Under the pieces are notes generated by a model that had not been told where the DNA came from, ran no database searches, and saw nothing but the letters and a program-made list of their open reading frames with translations. A DNA stretch of 13,677 bases, taken from assembly GCA_039029915.1 (NCBI GenBank), contig JBCCFD010000191.1:1-13677 (forward strand). Direction: 5' to 3'. This document shows positions 7,140-13,260 of this stretch, piece by piece; position 1 is the first letter of the stretch; every line of letters starts with the position of its first letter. The stretch comes from QQUD01 sp039029915. GTDB lineage: Bacteria > Chloroflexota > Anaerolineae > Promineifilales > Promineifilaceae. Both the position numbers and the translations under genes were made by a program.

Positions 7140-7973
7140 ATGAAACGATTACTTGCTATTTTAGCCCACCCTGATGATGAATCGTTTGGAAGTGGGGGGA
7201 CTTTATCCAAATATGCCCGAGAAGGGGTTGATGTTCACATTTGTATTGCCACAGACGGAGCGGCGGGCTCTGTTGAAGAAGGTTTTGAAGATGCTCGCGA
7301 TGATTTGGTAACTGTGCGAGCGAAGGAACTGGAAACGGCCGTTGATATCATTGGTGCGACTTTACACAACCTTGATTATCGAGATTCAGGCTATATTAAC
7401 GATCCCGCAAATGAACATCCCGATGCCTTTATACAGTGCGATGAGACAGAAGCCATTTGCAAAGTGGTTAAGCTCATTCGAGAGCTTAAACCAGATATCG
7501 TGATTACTCATGATGAAACGGGCGGCTATTTTCACCCCGATCATATTCAGTGCTGGAAAATCACAACCCCCGCATTTTATGCCGCTGCTGATCCGGAGCA
7601 ATTCCCTGAATTAGGCTTACCCCCACATCAAGCTGAACGACTTTACTATTCTGCCTTTTCAAACACATGGGTCAAAATATTTCGCGGGATGGCCCGCCTT
7701 CGGGGCCAAGACCCTACTAAAATGGGGCGTAACAAAGATATTGATATGACCCGATTGGGTATGGACCCCAAGAAAATTCATGCCCGAATTAAATATAATC
7801 CTTACTGGGATATAAAAATGGAAGCCAGCAAAGCTCATGCCAGCCAAGGTGGTGGAAACTTTGCTCGTCGATTGCCTGCTTGGTTTCAAAAACGCTGGTT
7901 GGCAACCGAATCATTTATGAGAGAATATCCGAAAGTACCAGATGGATTTAGAGAAACTGACTTATTTCCCTAA
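7140..7973 (+). CDS. PIG-L family (LmbE-like) Zn-dependent deacetylase
   Basis: A 277-aa enzyme of the PIG-L/LmbE/MshB/BshB fold, which removes N-acetyl groups from sugar conjugates using Zn2+. Hallmarks are AHPDDE (residues 9-14; His10 and Asp13 are zinc ligands in this family, with Asp12 as general base) and GGYFHPDH (128-135), which provides the third histidine. A family-typical GGTLSKYAREGVDVHICIATDG stretch follows the first motif. The lengths and motifs fit the Chloroflexota/Actinobacteria group related to mycothiol and bacillithiol enzymes, but the glycan or thiol substrate cannot be assigned. It begins 9 bp after the hydrolase; the stop-proximal TAGGA may act as ribosome binding site. 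Confidence 0.93.
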   Translation: MKRLLAILAHPDDESFGSGGTLSKYAREGVDVHICIATDGAAGSVEEGFEDARDDLVTVRAKELETAVDIIGATLHNLDYRDSGYINDPANEHPDAFIQCDETEAICKVVKLIRELKPDIVITHDETGGYFHPDHIQCWKITTPAFYAAADPEQFPELGLPPHQAERLYYSAFSNTWVKIFRGMARLRGQDPTKMGRNKDIDMTRLGMDPKKIHARIKYNPYWDIKMEASKAHASQGGGNFARRLPAWFQKRWLATESFMREYPKVPDGFRETDLFP

Positions 7974-8030
7974 ATTTCACTTGCCTAGGAACGATAGCTA
8001 AAGGAAAATAGCGGCGCGTGGAGAACTGAC

Positions 8031-9047
8031 ATGATATATGAACTTCAGGAAAATATCTCCAGCGTTTTGGAGGATATAAATATGGACAAAACCATTCGCG
8101 TTGCACGGTCATTTATTGCTGCATCTGCTTTGGCTGAACGGATCAGTGCAGAATATGAGCTTGATGGATTGGTAAATTGCAAGCTTTTTAGCAAAATGCT
8201 AAGAACACAAGACAACGATCACTATCTGGTTTCAGTTTCTAATGGCGACCAGTATGTTGCCCGTCTTTATCAGGAAGGCACTCAATTTGATCGGGCAGAG
8301 TCTGACTATTTATATGAATTAGACTGGCTCTTGTTCCTCAAAGAAAATGGTTTGCCCGTATCTTACCCAATTCAACGTCGAGATGGCTCCTATTTAGGCT
8401 CCGTTATGGCTCCAGAAGGATTACGTTACTTCGCCATCTTTACATTAGCTCGTGGGCAAACGCTTTCTGTAAAAGATCCTGAACAATTGTGGATCATGGG
8501 GAATCAAATCGCTCAAATTCATATCACCTCAAATGAGTTTAAAACGGAACATGTTCGACAACCAATCGATTTGACGGCGCTTGTTGACAAACCTGTTGAG
8601 CGTATTAAAGCGTTCTTTGTTGATGAAAATTCACAAAAACTCGAATTTATGCTTATAGCGGCCGAAGAGGCTAAAAGCGAAATTCAAGCCTTAATTAAAA
8701 ACGAACAAGACACACCAGATGCATGGGGACCTATCGGTGGTGATTTCCATCAATCAAGTGTCTTTTTTGATTCCTTTAATCAGCCCACGTTCTTTAACTT
8801 TGATCATTGTGGCCCCGGCTGGCGCTCTTATGATATTGCTGCGTTTTTGTTTAATTCAAACCTAATGCACCAATCTAATCAAGAGCTATCAGAAGCGTTT
8901 TTTGCAGGTTACTTTTCAGTTCGGCAACTATCAGACAACGAACACGCTGCCATATCATCTTTCCTCACGATCCGACGTATTTGGCACACTGGCCTATTTG
9001 CCTTAACTGAAGGCTTAGCGGGACATACATTTATCGCTCCGATATAG
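8031..9047 (+). CDS. Aminoglycoside phosphotransferase/SrkA-like kinase-fold protein with altered catalytic residues
   Basis: A 338-aa (or 321-aa) kinase-fold protein. The N-lobe spans about 25-140 (YVARLYQEG with Arg78 where many kinases have Lys; ELDWLLFLKENGLPV). The C-lobe contains the Brenner-like loop GGDFHQSSV (236-244) and FFNFDHCGPGWRSYDIA (254-270). Catalytic Asp238 is kept, but the usual HGD His is Gly236, the Mg-binding Asn of the loop is Ser243, and the metal-binding Asp of the DFD motif is Asn256. Activity is therefore uncertain. Two starts are plausible: ATG 8031 with GGAG at about 8 nt, and ATG 8082 (residue 18) with a stronger GGAGG 8 nt upstream. The 57-bp gap after the PIG-L gene is compatible with one operon. 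The substrate is unknown. Confidence 0.85.
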   Translation: MIYELQENISSVLEDINMDKTIRVARSFIAASALAERISAEYELDGLVNCKLFSKMLRTQDNDHYLVSVSNGDQYVARLYQEGTQFDRAESDYLYELDWLLFLKENGLPVSYPIQRRDGSYLGSVMAPEGLRYFAIFTLARGQTLSVKDPEQLWIMGNQIAQIHITSNEFKTEHVRQPIDLTALVDKPVERIKAFFVDENSQKLEFMLIAAEEAKSEIQALIKNEQDTPDAWGPIGGDFHQSSVFFDSFNQPTFFNFDHCGPGWRSYDIAAFLFNSNLMHQSNQELSEAFFAGYFSVRQLSDNEHAAISSFLTIRRIWHTGLFALTEGLAGHTFIAPI

Positions 9048-9237
9048 TTTTTAAGTGGAGAACAAAAAGTTCCTAAGAATTAAACAGCGTTGCAAAAGTT
9101 TTTGTTCTCCTGAAAATAAATCACATTTACCGAAATGTTTTCCAATTTCCTTTTGTGAGTGATTTATTTAAGAAGGAGTAAGGTGGTATCGTGGCTAATC
9201 CCACATTGATCCCACTAATTTAAAAACCGATTTCTAT
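9048..9237 (+). promoter_or_regulatory. Structured leader upstream of the pseudo-receiver regulator
   Basis: A gene-free stretch with two strong hairpins. P1 pairs GGAGAACAAAAA (9057-9068) with 9099-9110, 12 bp perfect. P2 pairs AATAAATCAC (9115-9124) with 9159-9168, 10 bp perfect, with an inner hairpin ACATTT/AAATGT around ACCG. Then come AAGGAG (9173-9178) and AAGGTGGTATCGTG (9180-9193), which matches 10 of the 13 fixed positions of the T-box core AGGGTGGNACCGCG. The GTG at 9191 could also start a 10-codon ORF (MANPTLIPLI, stop 9221-9223). A terminator follows. The layout suggests attenuation, but no canonical T-box stem I is visible. Confidence 0.4.
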
Positions 9238-9308
9238 AAGACCCTAAAGGTTTGTCACTAACTCTGTTAAAGTTTTCAGCACAATACCGTTGGGGTCTTT
9301 TTGTTTTG
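9238..9308 (+). terminator. Rho-independent terminator or attenuator directly before the regulator gene
   Basis: AAGACCCTAAAGG (9238-9250) pairs with CCGTTGGGGTCTT (9287-9299), giving 13 pairs with one G-U and one mismatch, across a 36-nt loop. TTTTTGTTTT follows. The T-run abuts the Shine-Dalgarno (GAGGTG, 9308-9313) of the gene at 9318. It may end the phosphotransferase transcript, but its position inside the next gene's leader makes conditional read-through likely, because no promoter is evident between it and the ATG. Confidence 0.65.
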
Positions 9309-9317
9309 AGGTGAAGT

Positions 9318-10013
9318 ATGAATGCGATGATTATTGCCGCAAATGAAGAGGAACGGGAGCTTTTGAGTTGGGTAGTTCGTCAGACGGGGCTGACAATCAA
9401 TCGAGGCAGTGAGATTGAGCAAATACAGAAATCACTGTACGAAAAACCGGTTGATATTATCGTTTACGCCGTGCAGTATCTGGAAAAAACGGCTGAGGCT
9501 ATTAAAAATATTCGGTATGCGTCACAGGCTCCAATTATTGTTATTGCTGATTGGGCTTCAGAGGCGGAGCATTGCGATCTGCTGGATGCAGGGGGGGACT
9601 TAGTCATTAAACGGCCGTTTTCCCACCGCGTCCTAACCCGATATGTGCAGGTTTTCCTTCGCAGAACAAGTTCTGTTCCCGTTACCGTCCTGCCCGATAT
9701 TGACTTTGATGGTATTACGCTGATCCCCAGTTCACGTATCCTCAAAGTTGCTGGAAAATCGCCTCAACACCTCACTCTTTTAGAGTTTAGATTGCTATAT
9801 ATGCTGATGACTAACGAAAATCAAGTGATTCCAACTGAAGTCATTGTGGATCGCGTTTGGGGGTACGATGGTGCCGCAAATAAAGAGCTTGTGCGTGGGC
9901 TTGTTCGTCGTTTACGCGTCAAAGTAGAGCCAAATCCAAAGGCGCCTCAATATATTCATAATGTTCCAGGAGTTGGGTACCAATTTACCCACGATGGTGA
10001 GCATCCTTCATAA
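9318..10013 (+). CDS. OmpR/PhoB-type DNA-binding protein with a degenerate receiver domain
   Basis: A 231-aa protein with response-regulator architecture: receiver-like domain at 1-118 and winged helix (Trans_Reg_C) at about 127-224, with the recognition-helix region NKELVRGLVRRLRVKVE and the family-typical IHNVPGVGYQF at the C-terminus. The receiver has lost its phosphorylation chemistry. The acidic pair aligns with Ala7-Ala8, the phospho-acceptor Asp with Ala51 (VDIIVYAVQ), and the switch Ser/Thr with Ala77. Only the conserved Lys98 (VIKRPF) remains. It should bind DNA without a histidine-kinase input, through ligand, protein partner or constitutive dimerisation; no kinase gene is adjacent. 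A strong Shine-Dalgarno, GAGGTG, precedes the ATG. Expression is probably controlled by the terminator just upstream. The YitT gene 146 bp downstream is a possible target. Confidence 0.9.
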   Translation: MNAMIIAANEEERELLSWVVRQTGLTINRGSEIEQIQKSLYEKPVDIIVYAVQYLEKTAEAIKNIRYASQAPIIVIADWASEAEHCDLLDAGGDLVIKRPFSHRVLTRYVQVFLRRTSSVPVTVLPDIDFDGITLIPSSRILKVAGKSPQHLTLLEFRLLYMLMTNENQVIPTEVIVDRVWGYDGAANKELVRGLVRRLRVKVEPNPKAPQYIHNVPGVGYQFTHDGEHPS

Positions 10014-10038
10014 AGTCGATACATTTTTGACACAAATA

Positions 10039-10054
10039 TGTGCAGATTTGCACA
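10039..10054 (+). promoter_or_regulatory. CRP/FNR-like palindromic site upstream of the YitT gene
   Basis: TGTGCA-GATT-TGCACA is a perfect 6-bp-arm dyad that fits the TGTGN-N6-NCACA layout of CRP/FNR-family operators. It lies between two TTGACA boxes (10027-10032 and 10081-10086), neither of which has a well-spaced -10. The bound factor is unknown; the neighbouring winged-helix regulator is another candidate, though OmpR-type proteins normally use direct repeats. Confidence 0.4.
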
Positions 10055-10159
10055 CGATTTGAACAACTTTTTCGCCACGTTTGACACAACAAATCGCTAT
10101 AGTTCTGCCAGATTAATGTTGAGATAGCCTCAAATGCTATCAAGATTAGGGAGTTAATC

Positions 10160-11092
10160 ATGGCATTATTATCATTTAAACAAATCGTGGCTTCTCGTAA
10201 GCGCCTCCCAATTAACAAAGAAAAGTTGCTTCACGAAGCCAATCGGATTTTGACCTTAACGGCGGGTGTGGTGATGGTTGCCATTGGTTTTGTAACTTTT
10301 CAGCTACCCCACAACCTCAATGCCGGTGGTGTAACAGGAACCGCCATCATTGCAAATCACTTTATTGATTTGCCAATTGGATTAACGTATTGGTTTCTTA
10401 ATTTGCCACTGCTTGTTCTCGGATTTTTCTACTTGGGACGCTGGCAATTTTTAGGAAAAACCCTATTTGCTTCAACCTTATTTGCCGTGCTAACCGACTT
10501 TTTTACAGGATTTCTGCCGCAGATATACGGCCAATACCCTGTGACGGACAACTTATTATTAAGTGCCATTTACACGGCTATCGTTGGCGGTTTTGGCGGT
10601 GGCTTAATCTTTAAATCGGGCGGTACGATGGGGGGCACTGGTGTTCTTGGACGTATCATTCAAAAGAAGACCGGTAAACCATTGAGCCAAGTGTATTTTT
10701 ACACAGACGGGGCCATCATTACGCTCAGCGCGTTTGTTTTTGGGTGGGAGATGCCACTGTATGGGTTCTTGATGCTATTTTTATATGGGATTGCGTCAGA
10801 TTATGCCATGGAAGGTGCCAGTCGAATTCGTACCGTTTCTATTGTGACTGATAAGCCCCAAGAGCTTGTCTCAGCCATTCAATTTAACTTGGAGCGAGGG
10901 GCGAGCTATTGGGAAGTAACCGGTGGTTATCAAAACGAAAAGCACAGCTTGGTAATGTGCACTATTTTGCGCTCTCAAGTAGATGAGCTCAAGCATATTA
11001 TTGCCCAAACTGACCATCAGGCGTTTGTTACCATTGGGGTGAGCCACGATGCGATGGGATCAAGCTTTTCGCCTATAAAAAATATTCGGTAA
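10160..11092 (+). CDS. YitT family (DUF161 + DUF2179) integral membrane protein
   Basis: A 310-aa protein. After a cytoplasmic N-terminus of about 30 residues come five or six membrane segments (roughly 30-50, 58-75, 76-96, 99-120, 132-152, 178-212) with the family motifs LNAGGVTGTAII (53-64) and GGGLIFKSGGTMGGTGVLGRII, a Gly-rich pattern typical of YitT proteins. The C-terminal cytoplasmic DUF2179 domain (about 225-305) includes GASYWEVTGGYQNEKHSLVMCTI and the closing FVTIGVSHDAMG. The length of about 300 aa is normal for the family. Function is not established; a transport role is assumed for homologues. AGGGAG lies about 6 nt before the ATG. A clear intrinsic terminator follows 49 bp after the stop. 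Confidence 0.93.
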   Translation: MALLSFKQIVASRKRLPINKEKLLHEANRILTLTAGVVMVAIGFVTFQLPHNLNAGGVTGTAIIANHFIDLPIGLTYWFLNLPLLVLGFFYLGRWQFLGKTLFASTLFAVLTDFFTGFLPQIYGQYPVTDNLLLSAIYTAIVGGFGGGLIFKSGGTMGGTGVLGRIIQKKTGKPLSQVYFYTDGAIITLSAFVFGWEMPLYGFLMLFLYGIASDYAMEGASRIRTVSIVTDKPQELVSAIQFNLERGASYWEVTGGYQNEKHSLVMCTILRSQVDELKHIIAQTDHQAFVTIGVSHDAMGSSFSPIKNIR

Positions 11093-11111
11093 CAGAATTT
11101 GTTGTTTTTTC

Positions 11112-11131
11112 ATTCTTCTTTATTGAAGAAT
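11112..11131 (+). other. Small hairpin after the YitT gene
   Basis: ATTCTTC (11112-11118) pairs with GAAGAAT (11125-11131) around a 6-nt loop. It is AT-rich and has no T-run, so it is more likely an mRNA 3'-end structure than a terminator. Confidence 0.35.
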
Positions 11132-11141
11132 ATCTAGGGTT

Positions 11142-11175
11142 AGCGTCTTCATTTTGAAGGCGCTTTTTTATTTTT
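11142..11175 (+). terminator. Rho-independent terminator of the YitT gene
   Basis: AGCGTCTTC (11142-11150) pairs with GAAGGCGCT (11156-11164) as a 9-bp stem with one G-U, around the 5-nt loop ATTTT. It is followed directly by TTTTTATTTTT. Confidence 0.85.
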
Positions 11176-11179
11176 GGCT

Positions 11180-11355
11180 GATCGTAGGGTCCGGTTTTTC
11201 AGTGTTTGACAAAGTGCACAAATATAGAACGCTGATTTCGCTGATTTTTAATCTGTTTTATCCGCGTAATCTGTGTCATCCGCGTTCCATTTAGAGAATA
11301 ACCGAACCTTTTTTGGTTATATTTCATTTTGCTGAAAAATCGTGGATCGTAGGGT
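11180..11355. repeat. 11-bp direct repeats flanking an intergenic block
   Basis: GATCGTAGGGT occurs at 11180-11190 and again at 11345-11355. The copies enclose 154 bp that contain the CTGATTT/ATCCGCG-type repeat. No transposase or terminal inverted repeat of useful length is seen. They may be target-site duplications, or simply two copies of a short interspersed motif. Confidence 0.5.
11227..11287. repeat. Imperfect short-period intergenic repeat (GATT/ATCC type)
   Basis: The 61-bp stretch is built from degenerate units of about 9-10 nt (CGCTGATTT, CGCTGATTTTT, AATCTG, ATCCGCG, AATCTGTGT, ATCCGCG), bounded by GAACGC (11227-11232) and the inverted GCGTTC (11282-11287). Sequences of this kind, alternating AATCTG and ATCCGCG phrases, recur between genes in many environmental bacterial genomes. 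It does not code for protein. Confidence 0.55.
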
Positions 11356-11380
11356 GAGCTTCTTTATAAATTAAAATAAG

Positions 11381-11411
11381 AAAAGAGGCGACCCATGTGG
11401 CGCCTCTTTTT
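11381..11411. terminator. Bidirectional terminator between the YitT gene and tRNA-Arg
   Basis: AAAAGAGGCG (11381-11390) and CGCCTCTTTT (11401-11410) form a perfect 10-bp stem with a 10-nt loop. A T-run is available on both strands. On the minus strand it ends the tRNA transcript 15 nt beyond its 3' end; on the plus strand it backs up the terminator at 11142. Confidence 0.8.
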
Positions 11412-11425
11412 ATGCTTCTTGATGA

Positions 11426-11500
11426 TGCCCACAACAGGACTCGAACCTGTGGCCTCTTCCTTCGGAGGGAAGCACTCTAATCCAACTGAGCTATGTGGGC
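11426..11500 (-). tRNA. tRNA-Arg (anticodon CCG)
   Basis: A 75-nt cloverleaf on the minus strand. The acceptor stem GCCCACA pairs with TGTGGGC and the discriminator base is A. The D-arm is GCTC-AGTTGGATTA-GAGT. The anticodon stem CTTCC/GGAAG encloses the loop CTCCGAA, so the anticodon is CCG and it reads CGG. The variable loop is AGGCC, and the T-arm is ACAGG-TTCGAGT-CCTGT. The CCA end is not encoded. It lies 38 bp downstream of the nucleotidyltransferase stop on the same strand and is followed by a bidirectional terminator. Confidence 0.96.
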
Positions 11501-11538
11501 TTATTGTGGCCAGATTTTCTCATAACGGCCGTTTCTTG

Positions 11539-12372
11539 TCAAAGCATGCTGATGACCCGCTCAGCAAGTTGGTCCGGCCAAACCCAGCCGTGCTGCTTGG
11601 CAATAGATTGGCAAATGGTTCGTCCAAAAACGGCCGTTTCTCGTAAAGCAAGCTGCAAATCAGCCAGTGATGGTCCCGGTTTGGCAACCTCTAACCCTTG
11701 AAGTCGTTCCTTAGATAAATCTTGCTCGATGTAGGCTGAAGCATTAGCACCCCGCCATCGATCAACCTTGCCAGCTTCGATTCGGCACAGCGCCAGCAGG
11801 TTGCCAACGATAATAAAGTTGAAATCATGCCGCGCCATCCAATGTTTTTCACGAACACACTGCACGTAGGTGCGAATTAAGTAGACCCAAAAATCACCGC
11901 ATACTTGCTCAAAAGCGTGTTGAAGATTGATGGGAGCTAAGGGTTGGTTGATTAATGGCTGGACAACCGGCGTTAATTGAAAAGGTTCTTTTTCAACAAG
12001 CACCATCTTTTCGGCGGAAACAGGTGCGTTGGGCCAATCTTTTATCAGGTTAACTTGTGAGGCGGAGATAAAATTAAAGTCTATTCGGAGAGGCATTTCG
12101 CCTGTATCGTAAACGACCCATGGATGACCGATTCCGCCGATGTAAGCGAGGAGTAAGGTGCCAAATTGTGCTGCCCAACTTTGCCACCCTGCATAAAAGC
12201 TATTGAGCTGCTCATCTTGAATAAATAGCGCAATATCAAGATCAGAATATGGGTCATCACGACCTTCGCTCGAAGAACCATAATCAAGACAGCCAACGAT
12301 GCGGGGGTCTTGGGAAACGGCCGTTAAAATTTTTCGTAGGGTTGATTCTCTTTTGGCGATAAATTGAGACAT
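11539..12372 (-). CDS. Nucleotidyltransferase of the aminoglycoside/lincosamide adenylyltransferase type
   Basis: A 277-aa protein with a Pol-beta-like nucleotidyltransferase head. GSSSEGRDDPYSDLDIALF (32-50) supplies Gly32-Ser33 and the metal carboxylates Asp44 and Asp46; the third carboxylate is probably Asp98 in LRIDFNF. The helical C-terminal half (about 140-275) resembles the substrate-binding domain of AadE/LinB-like enzymes. It could adenylylate an aminoglycoside, but many such chromosomal proteins have no proven drug substrate, so resistance should not be assumed. It follows the GNAT gene by 12 bp on the same strand, so the two probably form an operon. Both partners belong to families that modify small molecules. 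Two ACGGCCGT palindromes lie in the gene and a third just after its stop. Confidence 0.85.
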   Translation of the reverse strand: MSQFIAKRESTLRKILTAVSQDPRIVGCLDYGSSSEGRDDPYSDLDIALFIQDEQLNSFYAGWQSWAAQFGTLLLAYIGGIGHPWVVYDTGEMPLRIDFNFISASQVNLIKDWPNAPVSAEKMVLVEKEPFQLTPVVQPLINQPLAPINLQHAFEQVCGDFWVYLIRTYVQCVREKHWMARHDFNFIIVGNLLALCRIEAGKVDRWRGANASAYIEQDLSKERLQGLEVAKPGPSLADLQLALRETAVFGRTICQSIAKQHGWVWPDQLAERVISML

Positions 12373-12384
12373 AAAGCGGAGACC

Positions 12385-12894
12385 TCACGCTAATGAGAGC
12401 AGCATATAAAGCTCATCATAAACGTATTCACCCAATTTTACGGCCGCTTTTTCGGTTGCAAAAACGCGAAAACCACGTGATTTATAGAGTAAGATCGATG
12501 ATTTATATTGATTGAGGGTTGTCAGTTGAATTTGCTCAATGCCGTGCATCTGTTTGGCTCGTTTGATAAGTTCGTCGAGTAGTTTCCCAGCAGTCCCCTG
12601 GCCCCGGTGCTCGGGCAGTAGAAACATTCCCCAAATGTGGCCGTGCCTCTCTAGCTTCGGGCGAGCCGGTCTAAAAAAACCAATCATGCCCACTAATTGG
12701 TGGTTATCAAACGCGCCTAAAATAAAATCATTTGGAGACGCAAACTCATCTGCCAGTATTTCGCTGATTTCAGTTAGCGATTTGGATATCCACTCATCAA
12801 TGGCTGTGGCAAAGCCACCCTCATTTTGCATGACTGCGGCACGTCGCAGAGTGCGAAACGCTTCTGCATCTTTCGGAGCTAACTCACGGATCAT
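12385..12894 (-). CDS. GNAT-family N-acetyltransferase
   Basis: A 169-aa complete GNAT domain. It uses acetyl-CoA to acetylate an amine of unknown identity. Motif A, the pyrophosphate-binding loop, is HRGQGTAG (96-103) after the beta-4 strand IWGMFLLPE. Motif B is the LYKSRGFRVF segment (136-145), with Tyr137 in the usual general-acid position. The N-terminal MIRELAPKDAEAFRTLR is the standard first strand-helix. The start at 12894 lies 8 nt after a TATAGA -10 box, so the message is probably leaderless; no convincing Shine-Dalgarno is present. The nucleotidyltransferase gene follows 12 bp downstream. Confidence 0.93.
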   Translation of the reverse strand: MIRELAPKDAEAFRTLRRAAVMQNEGGFATAIDEWISKSLTEISEILADEFASPNDFILGAFDNHQLVGMIGFFRPARPKLERHGHIWGMFLLPEHRGQGTAGKLLDELIKRAKQMHGIEQIQLTTLNQYKSSILLYKSRGFRVFATEKAAVKLGEYVYDELYMLLSLA

Positions 12895-12908
12895 TCCACT
12901 ATTCTATA
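12895..12908 (-). promoter_or_regulatory. Promoter -10 element for a leaderless acetyltransferase transcript
   Basis: On the minus strand TATAGA (12908-12903) is followed by 8 nt and then the ATG at 12894. This is the same spacing as the TATAAT-to-ATG arrangement at 2093-2107. No good -35 is seen. Confidence 0.5.
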
Positions 12909-12992
12909 GGAGTTACGCAGACACGGCAGGTTTTCAGAATTTTGGTGCTGTTTAGGATCAATCTGACATGCTGAATACCAGCTAAATGCTTC

Positions 12993-13146
12993 GCTACATC
13001 TAGTCTCATATCACTTTTGAATAGTGCGGTGATAAATCACCCCGCAAAAGGTAAATGCGCCCTTTGGGCTTCAAAAAGCCCAAAGGGCGCCTAAAGAGTA
13101 GCCCGTGATTTATCACCGGGCGGAGCAAACCAAAGTGATATGTAGC
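12993..13146. repeat. Nested multi-hairpin (cruciform/cloverleaf-like) palindromic element
   Basis: The outer pair is ATATCACTTT (13008-13017) with AAAGTGATAT (13132-13141), extendable by GCTACAT (12993-12999) with ATGTAGC (13140-13146) if about 10 nt are bulged. The middle pair is GGTGATAAATCAC (13028-13040) with GTGATTTATCACC (13105-13117), 13 bp perfect. The inner pair is GCGCCCTTTGGGCTT (13057-13071) with 13076-13090, 15 bp perfect, around the loop CAAA. Each middle arm can also fold locally (13026-13045, 13101-13121). No protein is encoded. It may be a MITE or REP-type repeat, or a structured RNA. Confidence 0.7.
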
Positions 13147-13260
13147 TAGTCGCCACATAAGAAGACAACATCCTTCTCGCAGGTAGAACTATTGCAATTT
13201 TTGGTAACAAAGTAATAAACGGCCCAATCGTTGTTACTGGCGTTTTTTAAGAAGATAACG
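13147..13260. other. Intergenic stretch after hisD, weak hairpin only
   Basis: The only structure seen is GTAACAA (13204-13210) pairing with TTGTTAC (13231-13237) across 20 nt. Reading plus, a TTTTTT run follows after GGCG. Reading in the hisD direction there is no T-run. No gene or clear hisD terminator is seen. The inner 15-bp hairpin of the neighbouring repeat could stop hisD transcripts. Confidence 0.35.

Noticed and set aside
9985..10218. 77-aa minus ORF across the gap before the YitT gene
   Set aside because: It overlaps the start of the YitT gene and the end of the regulator; it has no Shine-Dalgarno or recognisable features.
11180..11500. tRNA-linked integrative element
   Set aside because: The direct repeats do not match the tRNA 3' end and no integrase or phage gene is nearby.
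11395..11646. 83-aa plus ORF across the tRNA
   Set aside because: It is the antisense read of tRNA-Arg; the TTGLEPVASS stretch is the well-known false peptide from a tRNA T-arm.
12539..12955. 138-aa plus ORF antisense to the GNAT gene
   Set aside because: The minus frame encodes a clear acetyltransferase with motif A, while the plus frame is Ser/Pro-rich with no domain.
12993..13146. Nested palindrome as an integron attC site or CRISPR remnant
   Set aside because: No RYYYAAC/GTTRRRY core, integrase or regularly spaced identical repeats are present.
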